Shown here piece by piece: positions 27,187 through 36,372 of a DNA stretch of 64,000 nucleotides; positions within the stretch are counted from its first letter, which is position 1, and each line of letters opens with the position of its first letter. The DNA lies in contig DATJHM010000162.1 in the NCBI GenBank assembly GCA_035493895.1, forward strand, positions 1-64,000. The letters are read 5' to 3'. The notes beneath the pieces are model-generated. The model searched no databases, had not been told where the DNA came from, and was given only the letters and a program-made list of their open reading frames with translations. Source of the stretch: DATJHM01 sp035493895. GTDB lineage: Bacteria > Chloroflexota > Ktedonobacteria > Ktedonobacterales > Ktedonobacteraceae. A program made the translations under genes and the position numbers.

Positions 27187-29277
27187 ATGCAAAGTGGACA
27201 GAGTATTCAAGAGATAACGAGGCAAATCGATTTTGGGCGCTATCACCGCCTCAAACGCGTCGGACGTGGTGGTATGGGCGAGGTCTGGCTCTGCGAGGAT
27301 TCCCTGATACATCGACAGGTCGCAATCAAGACGCTCCCGCCGCATAATCAACAGGACCAGGACTACGCCATCCGCTTTGAACGAGAGGCTCAGGCTGCCG
27401 CTGCCCTGAACCATCCTCATATCTTACCTGTTCATGACTATGGGAAACAGGTACTCCCTGGCGGCGACGTCATGACCTACCTCGTCATGCCTTATGTAAG
27501 TGGCGGCTCCCTGGCAGATATGATCAAAGATCTGGCAAACAAACGGCAAGGGATGGAACAGGAGAGAGCGCTCCTCTTGCTCACCCAGGCGGCGGATGCC
27601 ATTGATTATGCTCATACGCAGGGGATTGTTCACCGCGATATCAAGCCCGCCAACATGCTGCTCCACTCCGACGACTGGCTGTTGCTCTCCGACTTTGGCG
27701 TCGTGCGCATCGTTTCCAATAGTGACGAGCTTACAGAGAAAGGGATGATCATCGGAACGCCGATGTACATGGCTCCGGAGCAGGCACTCGGGCACGCTGA
27801 AGCGGCCAGCGATACCTATAGTCTGGCGGTGATAGCGTACCAACTCGTGGTCGGTCATCCTCCATTTAACGCCGAGACCAGCTATGCCACCCTCATGCAG
27901 CATATGCTCAATCCACCACCAGCGCCACGGCTATTTCACCCTGACCTGCCCGCCGCTTGCGAAGAGGTGCTCCTGCGTGGATTGGCAAAGCAACCTGCCG
28001 AACGCTATCCTACCGCGCGTACCTTTGTGAATGAATTGAAACGCTCGCTTGGTGTAGCAATTGCAGAGGACGTTCGGGACGCGTTACAGCCTGCCCCGCA
28101 AATGAGCACCACCCGCCGCAACGTCTTAATCGGCGCGGGAGCCGGGGTGATCGCACTCGCCACAGGAGGAAGTTTCTGGGCAGTGGCAGCCAGCAAAAAT
28201 TCTCATTCAGCATCTACCAAACCCGGACCAGAAACGCCAGCGATGGTTCTGCACGATCACCTTAATCCAGCCGAGATCCTGACCTGGATGCCAGGCAAAA
28301 ATATCCTGACTTCCGCATCCGATGAAGATCGCACCATCAAATTGTGGGACGTCGATTCATTTCGCTACCGTCAACAACCTGAATACGAAAGTACGCAAAG
28401 TATCAAAGTTGGGACCAATTTTTACCTGGCCTGGTCACCGGATGCCCGATATCTGGCTGTGGGCAACTCACATGCCGAAGACACAGGTGAGATTTCTCAT
28501 ATTGATATCTATCCGGTAACCCTCAATAAGCTCCCAGCCAGCTTTAAGCAAAGCTTTAAAATACCCGCTCTAGACATAAATGGACTGACCTGGTTGCAGA
28601 ACAAATATCCAACGGTGATCTGGTCCTTAATCTCTATGGATACTGGATACTACCTTGGTATGTTCGACATCAGCCAGCCAGCACAAAACCCGCAACCACT
28701 TCTCAGGCCCGAACAGCTCTCCAGCCCTTCACTTAACTTTAAGGGACAAGCTTGCCCTACACCACCAGACGGGCGGCGACTTGCCATCGGCACATTGAAA
28801 GGCGTGCTTGTCGGTACTCCCCAGATAATAAACAATAAAGTAACCTGGCAAGCGAGTATACCGACTCCGCTGACCAGAGGAGGGAATGAGACCTTTGGAT
28901 CACCAGATCTACTGGAATGGGGCAGCGGAGGCAAACGCCTCGTCTGTATTTACAACTCAGCTCCTTTCAGTTTTATGCTTGCATGGAACCTCGCAGGCAA
29001 GCCGGATGAACCTCTACGCTTCGGCATGCCTTCAGAAGCGCTGAACTTTACCGCGCTTGCCACCCATCCCCAACCCACGAACAATATGTTCGCGGCTGGC
29101 ACGGAAAATGGCACAATCTATCTATGGAGTGGTGAAACAAAAAAAATGCCTATCCGTACGCTGGCAACGCCTGATATCACAGCTACTGTTCTCGCGCTCT
29201 CCTGGTCTCCTGATGGGCAATGGCTTGCGGCCAGCTATAAAGATAACGATGCAACGATCTTGATCTGGAAAATATAA
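27187..29277 (+). CDS. Ser/Thr kinase-WD40 membrane protein (copy A')
   Basis: A 696-residue protein with an intact kinase domain: GRGGMGEVW, VAIKTL, HRDIKPANML and SDFGVV. A hydrophobic segment preceded by TRRNVLIGA lies near residue 315-340. WD40-like repeats follow, ending in LSWSPDGQWLAASY. It is the closest relative of the first gene, but here the catalytic Asp is present. AGAGG stands just before the ATG. The next gene begins within about 10 bases of its stop, consistent with translational coupling. Confidence 0.92.
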   Translation: MQSGQSIQEITRQIDFGRYHRLKRVGRGGMGEVWLCEDSLIHRQVAIKTLPPHNQQDQDYAIRFEREAQAAAALNHPHILPVHDYGKQVLPGGDVMTYLVMPYVSGGSLADMIKDLANKRQGMEQERALLLLTQAADAIDYAHTQGIVHRDIKPANMLLHSDDWLLLSDFGVVRIVSNSDELTEKGMIIGTPMYMAPEQALGHAEAASDTYSLAVIAYQLVVGHPPFNAETSYATLMQHMLNPPPAPRLFHPDLPAACEEVLLRGLAKQPAERYPTARTFVNELKRSLGVAIAEDVRDALQPAPQMSTTRRNVLIGAGAGVIALATGGSFWAVAASKNSHSASTKPGPETPAMVLHDHLNPAEILTWMPGKNILTSASDEDRTIKLWDVDSFRYRQQPEYESTQSIKVGTNFYLAWSPDARYLAVGNSHAEDTGEISHIDIYPVTLNKLPASFKQSFKIPALDINGLTWLQNKYPTVIWSLISMDTGYYLGMFDISQPAQNPQPLLRPEQLSSPSLNFKGQACPTPPDGRRLAIGTLKGVLVGTPQIINNKVTWQASIPTPLTRGGNETFGSPDLLEWGSGGKRLVCIYNSAPFSFMLAWNLAGKPDEPLRFGMPSEALNFTALATHPQPTNNMFAAGTENGTIYLWSGETKKMPIRTLATPDITATVLALSWSPDGQWLAASYKDNDATILIWKI

Positions 29278-29286
29278 GGTGTGACA

Positions 29287-31827
29287 ATGATGGATATACA
29301 ACAGAGTAACCCGCAACCGCGTATCCTGGGACCATATCAGCTCCTGCACCGTCTCGCACAGGGTCCAGAGGGAGAGATATGGCAGGCGCATAAAACGCAC
29401 TCTCAGCGCCAGATGATTATCAGATTGCTCCCTCCTATTCCTGCCAGCGCCCGACCCTATCTGCACCAGTTCAACCAGATAATGCAAACAGTGATGACCC
29501 TGAAACATGCGCATATTCTGCCGGTATACGATTTTGGCGCAATGGCTACCAGCCGAGATGAGATCAGTTGCTATCTTGTGCTGCCTTTCATCGAAGGTTT
29601 CACGACCTTACAAGCACGCTTACAGGCAACCGGCACACCATTGCCACCAGAAGTCAGCCTGCGCTATCTCAGACAAGCGGCACAGGCGCTCGACTTTGCG
29701 CATAGCCGACAGGTTCTCCATCTGGGCCTCACACCGGCAACGATATTGCTCAATGGAGATATATTGATGCTTACCGATTTTGGCCTTGCCTCTCTATTCA
29801 ATATACAGCCATCGCGCTCCAGTGCGTCCCTCACAAATCCATATCGCGCACCTGAACAGATGATGAGACCGAATCAACCAGCGACAATGATGGTAGCCAG
29901 CGATGTTTACAGTCTGGCCATGATCTCTTATCGGCTTCTCGCAGGGCATTTGCCCCTTCAGGAAGAAACAGGCTCCTCGCAGATGGCAGAAAGCTTGCTT
30001 TTACGCTTAGCACAGCCTGCGCTATCACCTGAAGTAGAAAACATACATACAAAAGCGCTCTCCAACAAGCCGGGCGAGCGCTATTCGTCATGCAGCATTT
30101 TCGTGCAGGCGCTAGAGCGTGCGTGGAAGGGCCTGCCACTGGCACCGGAGCACGATCCTGAGAAGACGCTGGTCGCCCCCTGGAGCAGACAACGTCTCGA
30201 GCAAGAAATTGCTGATATGGCAACCTCTATCAAGCCAGCAGAACTTGAACAGATGCTGAGCAATGCCATGCATCCTCTCATCAAACCGCCGATCCCTGAT
30301 TACGTAGTAAACGCTGCGACACCGCCATACACGCCACCTCCGACGCCCAATCAAACAGAAGGTACGGCCTCGCCCACCTATATCAAGCCTTCTATCCCCG
30401 AACAAATAGAAAATGCCTCCTCATCTACCTATATCAGGCCCGCGCTAGAAAATGCCTCCTCATCCACTTACGTCAGGCCTCCTATCCCTGAACAACTGGC
30501 ATCATCGTTGCTACATCCTCAGAGCAAAATCGGGCGGCGTGCATTGATCATAGGAGGAGCAGCGGCCGCAGTGGTGCTGGTGGGTGGGGGAACAACCTTA
30601 GCAGTGACAGCGACCCACAAAGGATCTCCGACGAAGTCATCCTTGCCCAACGTCAACCCGGTCCATTTTACGCCCGGGCGGGCCATCGCCAGTCTCACCG
30701 GACACACTGGAGCTATCACAAATGTTGCCTGGTCCCCGGATGGACGCTATCTGGTCTCAGCAGCCACTCTGGACAAATTTGCGATGTTATGGGATCTCTC
30801 TACGGTATTACACCAGCCGTCCTCCCAGTTGCAAATACTGAAACAACCCACACGCGAGTGGAATGTCTATCCCTTTGGACTCGATCCCGACCAGTTGCGT
30901 TGGACTCCCGATGGGCGCTCCCTGCTCACCATTACTTCGGATTGCCCCACACTGCTCGACGCCTTTTCCAGCACAGGCAAACCGCGCATCTATAGCGATC
31001 AAGCGATTAAAAAAGATCTGCTCCTCTTCTCTTGCCCTATAATCAGCCGCCAGAATGCCACATTGGCAGCGATTGATGGAAGCCTGCACCGCTATCATAA
31101 AATCGATCTCTGGCATTTAAACACGTTTACCACGCCATATACCAGCCTGACCTATACCGACGCAAATCAATTCATCGGCGATAGTAGCACCATGAACACC
31201 ATCGCATGGTCTCCCGACAGTACACAAATAGCCGGGATCACGACCTTGAACGAAGTCGTTGTCTGGAACATCAAAAGCCATACGCCTGATGCCGTCATCA
31301 AACTGCCCGACGTCGTAAAAGACGAAGCGGACGCTCAGGTGTTTCGAATTACGATTACATGGTCGCCAATCAATCCGCACCTGCTCGCGGTTGCCAATAT
31401 CGGCACCATAGATATTGTCGACATCCAACAAAAAAAAGTCATTCGGCAACTTTATACTGATGACCCGGAAGCGCTCAATACAGCGAAAGACCCAAATAAC
31501 CCTTCAATAGTATTCCCAAATGTTGTGGGTATTACCTGGTCACCCGATGGGCGTTACATTGCGGCAAGCTATGCACGCAGCAGTAAAGTGTTTGTCTGGG
31601 ATTTACAGGCAAAAAACGCAAAAGTAGTGCATGGATTGACCATACAAAGCGCAATTTTTCCGCAAAACAGCAGCGTGACGGGTGGTACGAATACCATCAA
31701 CGATCTCTCCTGGTCGCCTGATGGGCACTATCTGGCAGCCGGTTTCGACGATCACTCGATCACCATCTGGCGAGTTGACGCAGAGAAAAGCGCCGCGCAG
31801 GCAAGCCAGACACATCTCGTCTTATGA
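29287..31827 (+). CDS. WD40 membrane protein with degenerate kinase domain (copy B')
   Basis: An 846-residue protein related to the second gene. The kinase-like domain has lost most catalytic residues: the glycine loop reads AQGPEGEIW, the VAIK lysine is replaced (MIIRLL), and the catalytic loop reads HLGLTPATILL. Only the TDFG motif persists, so it is a pseudokinase. A linker with repeated SSSTYIRP-like units follows, then a membrane segment preceded by GRRALIIGG and WD40-like repeats. AAGGTG precedes ATG 29287; a GTG six bases earlier is less likely. Its stop overlaps the stop region of the convergent methyltransferase gene by six bases. Confidence 0.88.
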   Translation: MMDIQQSNPQPRILGPYQLLHRLAQGPEGEIWQAHKTHSQRQMIIRLLPPIPASARPYLHQFNQIMQTVMTLKHAHILPVYDFGAMATSRDEISCYLVLPFIEGFTTLQARLQATGTPLPPEVSLRYLRQAAQALDFAHSRQVLHLGLTPATILLNGDILMLTDFGLASLFNIQPSRSSASLTNPYRAPEQMMRPNQPATMMVASDVYSLAMISYRLLAGHLPLQEETGSSQMAESLLLRLAQPALSPEVENIHTKALSNKPGERYSSCSIFVQALERAWKGLPLAPEHDPEKTLVAPWSRQRLEQEIADMATSIKPAELEQMLSNAMHPLIKPPIPDYVVNAATPPYTPPPTPNQTEGTASPTYIKPSIPEQIENASSSTYIRPALENASSSTYVRPPIPEQLASSLLHPQSKIGRRALIIGGAAAAVVLVGGGTTLAVTATHKGSPTKSSLPNVNPVHFTPGRAIASLTGHTGAITNVAWSPDGRYLVSAATLDKFAMLWDLSTVLHQPSSQLQILKQPTREWNVYPFGLDPDQLRWTPDGRSLLTITSDCPTLLDAFSSTGKPRIYSDQAIKKDLLLFSCPIISRQNATLAAIDGSLHRYHKIDLWHLNTFTTPYTSLTYTDANQFIGDSSTMNTIAWSPDSTQIAGITTLNEVVVWNIKSHTPDAVIKLPDVVKDEADAQVFRITITWSPINPHLLAVANIGTIDIVDIQQKKVIRQLYTDDPEALNTAKDPNNPSIVFPNVVGITWSPDGRYIAASYARSSKVFVWDLQAKNAKVVHGLTIQSAIFPQNSSVTGGTNTINDLSWSPDGHYLAAGFDDHSITIWRVDAEKSAAQASQTHLVL

Positions 31828-32613
31828 GCGTGCTAAAGCGATCATGAGATGAGAAGCATTGGTAAAAGGTTTGCCAGTATACGAGCCAATGAAAGGTTCG
31901 TAGCGAAATCCCGTCAGACGAAAGAGTAGTTCTAGCTCATGGGGATAATAAACGTGCATGGTAAAAGGGGACTGATAGTGGCGGCGCGTACCATCTGCAT
32001 CGACGACATCGTAGAGATAGTCATACGTAACCGTCTGGCATGCCGAGGCATAGCTCACGGCAGCGCTACGTTGCAGATGGCGTCCATCATTAGCGCGCAC
32101 ATCCAGATCCGTTGCACGTGGAACGCCATGCAGCGCCTGAGCCAGCAGTTGAAAATCAGGAGCGACCAGATCGACCACGAAGAGGCCGCCGCGGACAAGA
32201 TGTGTATGGACATTTTCCCAGGCCGCAATCTGTGCAGCAAGATCGGTCAAATGGTGAGCTACGCCATAGGGCATCAGGATGACATCGAAACGCTCTTTGC
32301 AGGTGAACGAGCAAATATCGGCCTGGATAAGCCGTACCGTATCACGTACATCAGCAGGTTCAATAGACAAGCGTTCCTGTGCGCGTGCAAGCATCGCTGA
32401 CTCGACATCCAGGCCCGTCACAAGAAAATTACTGGCTACCCCCTCACGCGCCAGCGGTACGGTCAGACGGCCTGTACCACTGCCAATCTCCAACACATGC
32501 GCAGGATGTTCTCGCCGAAGTAGATCAAGCCAGAATGGAATATCGTTGACGGCACGCGACGCTACCTCTAAATCATAGTCAGCAGGGTAGCGATATATCT
32601 CTTCAACGGCCAT
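31822..32613 (-). CDS. Class I SAM-dependent methyltransferase
   Basis: A 263-residue methyltransferase. Motif I, VLEIGSGTGRLTVPLA, is near residue 45, followed by an acidic second strand (VTGLDVE) and a motif near residue 105 (FDVILMPYGVAHHL). It belongs to the broad family acting on small molecules; the substrate is not predictable. The start at 32613 follows GGAGG; a GTG 18 bases upstream overlaps that site. It is convergent with the last kinase gene, sharing six bases at the stops. Confidence 0.85.
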   Translation of the reverse strand: MAVEEIYRYPADYDLEVASRAVNDIPFWLDLLRREHPAHVLEIGSGTGRLTVPLAREGVASNFLVTGLDVESAMLARAQERLSIEPADVRDTVRLIQADICSFTCKERFDVILMPYGVAHHLTDLAAQIAAWENVHTHLVRGGLFVVDLVAPDFQLLAQALHGVPRATDLDVRANDGRHLQRSAAVSYASACQTVTYDYLYDVVDADGTRRHYQSPFTMHVYYPHELELLFRLTGFRYEPFIGSYTGKPFTNASHLMIALARS

Positions 32614-32834
32614 ATGCTCTCCCTCCTTCACTCATCCTATCAGGGGATAAACGTGTGATCTACAATAGGATCTTTCATTGCATCTCCTTTTTCACACGCT
32701 TCAACAAACATAGACGTTTCTACATTCATAAGAACGAACACCATTTTACATGGTCAGGCCCATATTTCATCAACATCATTTAATGTCTGTATGCTGACCC
32801 TGTTCATTTCTCATAAAATCACGCCAAAAACAAT

Positions 32835-32880
32835 ATGGCTCCGGAATAAATATTTTTATGGATATTTATTCCGGAGCCAT
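32835..32880 (-). terminator. Perfect 19-bp hairpin terminator
   Basis: The arms 32835-32853 and 32862-32880 are exact complements with an 8-base loop. On the minus strand the hairpin is followed by ATTGTTTTTGG, giving a Rho-independent terminator for the small gene ending at 32894. Confidence 0.8.
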
Positions 32881-32893
32881 GATGAAAAAGAAG

Positions 32894-33121
32894 TCAGCTC
32901 TTCTTTTCTTTTTTCACCGCTTTTGCGGCTTTACGCATCTCTTTTTCTGCCTGTTCGCGTGTGCCAGTATCCTTATCACCTGACTCCTCGGAAGCCGCCT
33001 GCTGAGCCGCATGCCTGGCAGCATTGCGGATTTCCTCCTGCTGCTGTTTACGAGTTGCTTCGTCGACAGGATGTTCCGGCTTATACGTCTGATAGCGCAT
33101 TTGATTTTTATCGTTACTCAT
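32894..33121 (-). CDS. Small charged hypothetical protein
   Basis: A 75-residue, very hydrophilic protein rich in Lys, Glu, Gln and Ala, likely a single helix or disordered, ending in KKEKKS. GAGGG precedes the ATG and a strong terminator follows, which supports a real gene. The composition resembles small stress or nucleic-acid-binding proteins, but no family is recognised. Confidence 0.65.
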   Translation of the reverse strand: MSNDKNQMRYQTYKPEHPVDEATRKQQQEEIRNAARHAAQQAASEESGDKDTGTREQAEKEMRKAAKAVKKEKKS

Positions 33122-33371
33122 GGCAAATACCCTCTTCTCTTCTCTTCATTCAGATAGCGACCTCGCTGATTGAGCATAGATAACAATTCCTGGTGATAGA
33201 ATTGCCATATCTACTCCACGAAGCAGGTAAGCGATTCGCATACAAGCATATATTGTGCAGCTTGCCAGAAACACAACCGCGAGCCACCTCATCCGTAAAA
33301 TAAGTACAAAATAAATAGCGGTAAAAACATCCATATTCTTATATCAGGCAAATTATATAGAAAGGCCTATA

Positions 33372-34073
33372 ATGTCAAACGCTTCCTATCCGCGCCCCTA
33401 TCCTCCTCAGGTCCCTATCCCTACGCTCTATCCGCCGCCGCTTCCCAAAAAGCGCTCGCCGCTTACACTGCTCCTGACCTGTCTGGCAATAGTATGTATG
33501 TTTGCATTATGTTCATTGCTGGCCCTGGGTGGCACATTCCTCACGTTCCACACCTTTCATTCTGAGCCTACTCCTGCCCCTACGCCTACACCCATCCCAA
33601 CACTTCCTCCATTAAAAGTTTATAGCGTGGTAGGAAAACCGACCGTGGATGCCGCATTTATCAACAGTGTCCTGAGCTACTACGACTCGCCCGCCAGTGG
33701 AAAGGGGCAGGCATTATATGATGATGGCGTACAGTATGGCATTAATCCGGCTTATGCGCTGGCATTTTTTCTTGAAGAGAGCAACTTCGGCACAAAAGGG
33801 GTCGCAACCGTCACTCATGCCCTGGGAAATATTCGTGCCAGTGATGGTATGCCGCAGTATAAAGGATATCGCGCATATAAAACCTGGGAAGAGGGCTTTG
33901 CAGACTGGTACAAGCTCATTGCAACACAATATGTAGAAAAATGGAACCTGTCTACAGTAGACCAGATCATTCCGGTCTATGCTCCCTCTGCCGATCACAA
34001 CGATGAAACACAATATATCAGTGCCATCAAAATAGCAATCGAACGCTGGCGAAATGGCTACGTAGACATCTAA
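33372..34073 (+). CDS. Membrane-anchored glucosaminidase-like protein
   Basis: A 233-residue protein. A Pro/Tyr-rich cytoplasmic N-terminus is followed by a membrane segment near residues 30-57, a Pro-Thr linker (PTPTPIPTLPP) and an extracytoplasmic domain. The domain has features of the glucosaminidase/lysozyme-like fold: a candidate catalytic Glu in FFLEESNFGT, then ALGNIRA and TWEEGFADWY. It probably cleaves or binds peptidoglycan. GAAAGG precedes the ATG. No neighbour links it to a specific pathway. Confidence 0.72.
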   Translation: MSNASYPRPYPPQVPIPTLYPPPLPKKRSPLTLLLTCLAIVCMFALCSLLALGGTFLTFHTFHSEPTPAPTPTPIPTLPPLKVYSVVGKPTVDAAFINSVLSYYDSPASGKGQALYDDGVQYGINPAYALAFFLEESNFGTKGVATVTHALGNIRASDGMPQYKGYRAYKTWEEGFADWYKLIATQYVEKWNLSTVDQIIPVYAPSADHNDETQYISAIKIAIERWRNGYVDI

Positions 34074-34436
34074 AACCTGTATAGTGAGAAGAGAGTCATA
34101 ATAAAATACCTTGATTATTCAGCAACCAACTATTCAAGAGTACTACAAGGTTTGCCAAAATACAGGCAGAGTACTACAGTAATGCTATACTTCATAAGAG
34201 AAACTAGTTGTGTTTCAACGTGCGCATAGTGTACTTCATGAGCCGATAAAATCCTTGCAAGAGAAGATCAGCCCCATCACAGCGGATAGCTATGCTGCTT
34301 TCTCCTTTTTAGCTAAACCTGAATACATATTTCATTCTTATACACGAAAACCAGCAAACAGTACACTTCTATTTAATAGCAGCGTTGACAACCTCACAGC
34401 ATACAAATATGCAAAATTCTTTCAAGGAAAGAAGAC
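34074..34436. other. Intergenic region with 11-bp direct repeats
   Basis: No gene is supported here. The sequence AGAGTACTACA occurs at 34137-34147 and again at 34168-34178, 31 bases apart, or close to three helical turns. TATACT at 34186-34191 could be a -10 box. This may be the control region of the kinase-lectin gene. Confidence 0.4.
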
Positions 34437-36176
34437 ATGAGCGATAGAGTAGGACAACAAATTGGCAATTACCAGTTAAAGAAACTGCTAGGAGAGGGAA
34501 GTTTTGCTGAAGTTTATTTAGGAGAGCATATTTATTTAAAAACGCAGGCGGCAATAAAACTCTTAAAACTCCTATTAGAGCAAAAAAACCTCGACGCCTT
34601 CTTGACCGAAGCGCGCACCGTTGCGAATTTGATGCACCCCAATATCGTCAGGGTATTGGAATTTGGCGAACACGAAAACACTCCCTATCTGGTTATGGAC
34701 TATGCTCCCGCTGGAACGCTCCGCAGCCAGCATCCCCGGGGCTCGCAACTAGAGATCACACAAATTGTTCCTTACGTACAACAGGTTGCTGCCGCTCTTC
34801 AGCATGCTCATAACCACAAAATTATTCATCGGGATGTAAAACCAGAAAATATGCTGGTAGGACGCAACGGAGAAATTTTGCTCAGCGATTTTGGCATTGC
34901 CGTCGCTTCGCAAAGCTCACGCTTTAACGGGATTATGGATGTGGGGGGAACGATTGCCTATATGGCACCCGAGCAGCTACAGGGAAAAGCAAGCGTCGCC
35001 AGTGATCAATATGCATTGGGCGCAGTCGTCTATGAATGGCTGACAGGCACATATCTCTTCCGTGGATCGTTTGCCGAGATAGGAAGTCAACATATCTTCG
35101 CGGTTCCGCCACTTGTGCGTGAGAAAATTTCATCCATCTCGCCAGAGATCGACCTGGTCCTACAAAAAGTCCTGGCAAAAGATCCGCAACAGCGATATCC
35201 CAGCATTCAAGACTTTGCGCAGGCTCTGGAGCAGGCCAGCCAGGCGACAGAAGTAAGCGACGACAATACATCCATTAGCATCGATCAAGATACGCAGCCA
35301 GTCGTCCCCGTCACCTCGTCCCATCCGGTCAGCGTCGCTGCTTTGTCGATGGACTCATCTTCAGCGTTAGCCACGATCTTGCTCGAAAGCGCTCCGTCTT
35401 TCCCAACAGGTCAGCCGACGAAACCTATGAGGAGTCAACAAAAATATTTCATAGTGGCAGGCATCCTGATGCTCTTGCTCATCAGCGGTGGTTTGTGGAG
35501 TATTTCCGCATTCAACAGGCCAGGACATGTAGCAGGAAAGACAGGCAAGGGCACTTCCACGACTACAACGGCTGCACAATATACTCCACTGGCGACAACA
35601 ACGCCGATACCCACGCCAACCGCCGCCACAAAACCCGTCGTCGTGATCATCTCCACACCTACTCCAACACCCACACCTACACCTACTCCAACACCCACGC
35701 CTACTCCAACACCCACGCCTACCCCGACAACAACTCCGACGCCCACAATTACCACCTATCACGTCGTAGTTAATTCCTTACACGATCTCCCAGGACTGGA
35801 TACAGGCATCAATGTCATGGCTGGTAGCCACATTACCATTACCGCTCAAGGCTCTGCTTCCTATGGAGGAACAATGATATGCGGTGGGGTCAACGGACTT
35901 GCATTAGCAAATCCTGATGGTCAACTCTCAGTCAACGGCAATGCATGCCCCTCTCAGAATAGAAACCCGACAACAACACTCCCGACAGCACCTGTAGGTA
36001 CATTACTGGGAGCCATCAATACAACGCCCTCCGCTCTTACACAGTGGTTTGCGGTTGGGAGCCACTATTCAAACACAATCACCACGAGTGGACGCCTATT
36101 TCTGATCTACAATGACATTCCAGCCTCCTATAGCAACAATGGCGGAACCTATACAGTGACTATCTCAATAGGGTAG
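34437..36176 (+). CDS. Receptor-like Ser/Thr kinase with LecA-like lectin ectodomain
   Basis: A 579-residue protein. An intact Hanks-type kinase occupies about 10-270 (GEGSFAEVY, AAIKLL, HRDVKPENML, SDFGIA). A membrane segment is near 340-360. A long Thr-Pro linker (about 395-440) leads to a C-terminal beta domain of about 135 residues. This domain resembles the PA-I galactophilic lectin LecA: ITITAQGSASYGG near its start, GTLLGAI in the middle and LIYNDIPASYSNNGGTYTV at the end. The Tyr, Asp and Asn-Asn that bind calcium and galactose in LecA appear conserved, with Ser for Thr. The protein would sense external sugars and signal inside; that role is inferred. Confidence 0.85.
   Translation: MSDRVGQQIGNYQLKKLLGEGSFAEVYLGEHIYLKTQAAIKLLKLLLEQKNLDAFLTEARTVANLMHPNIVRVLEFGEHENTPYLVMDYAPAGTLRSQHPRGSQLEITQIVPYVQQVAAALQHAHNHKIIHRDVKPENMLVGRNGEILLSDFGIAVASQSSRFNGIMDVGGTIAYMAPEQLQGKASVASDQYALGAVVYEWLTGTYLFRGSFAEIGSQHIFAVPPLVREKISSISPEIDLVLQKVLAKDPQQRYPSIQDFAQALEQASQATEVSDDNTSISIDQDTQPVVPVTSSHPVSVAALSMDSSSALATILLESAPSFPTGQPTKPMRSQQKYFIVAGILMLLLISGGLWSISAFNRPGHVAGKTGKGTSTTTTAAQYTPLATTTPIPTPTAATKPVVVIISTPTPTPTPTPTPTPTPTPTPTPTPTTTPTPTITTYHVVVNSLHDLPGLDTGINVMAGSHITITAQGSASYGGTMICGGVNGLALANPDGQLSVNGNACPSQNRNPTTTLPTAPVGTLLGAINTTPSALTQWFAVGSHYSNTITTSGRLFLIYNDIPASYSNNGGTYTVTISIG
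35648..35753 (+). repeat. Thr-Pro codon repeat
   Basis: Tandem ACN-CCN codons encode the Thr-Pro linker between the membrane segment and the lectin domain. The repetition makes length variation by slippage likely. Confidence 0.85.
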
Positions 36177-36278
36177 AAAGGATAGAAAAAAGACTTCAAA
36201 ATCGTGAAAGGCTGGTCTTCAGCGCATACAAATCAGGAATATCTAGCATTGGCTATATGTTGCTATTAAGGGATGTTC

Positions 36279-36317
36279 GTGAAATATCACAAACAACCTG
36301 GGAGAGCGATATTTCGC
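36279..36317. promoter_or_regulatory. Near-perfect inverted repeat upstream of oxidoreductase
   Basis: GTGAAATATCAC (36279-36290) and GCGATATTTCGC (36306-36317) can pair over most positions with a 15-base loop. It lies about 60 bases before the oxidoreductase start and could be an operator or a leader hairpin. Confidence 0.3.
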
Positions 36318-36372
36318 CTGCATCCGCATGGTTCCATAGATATTTCATAGTAGAAAAAAGAGGTAATGTTTC

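Noticed and set aside
33146..33334. 62-residue hydrophobic frame on the minus strand
   Set aside because: No ribosome site and no family; it lies in the control region between two genes.
34210..34440. 76-residue frame before the kinase-lectin gene
   Set aside because: GTG start without ribosome site, and it overlaps the start of the kinase gene.
35648..35753. Possible CRISPR-like or tandem repeat array
   Set aside because: It is a codon repeat inside a gene, without spacers; no CRISPR array was seen in the window.
35367..35762. Gly/Val-rich and Cys/Arg-rich minus-strand frames opposite the Thr-Pro linker
   Set aside because: They arise from the ACN-CCN codon repeat of the linker read on the other strand.
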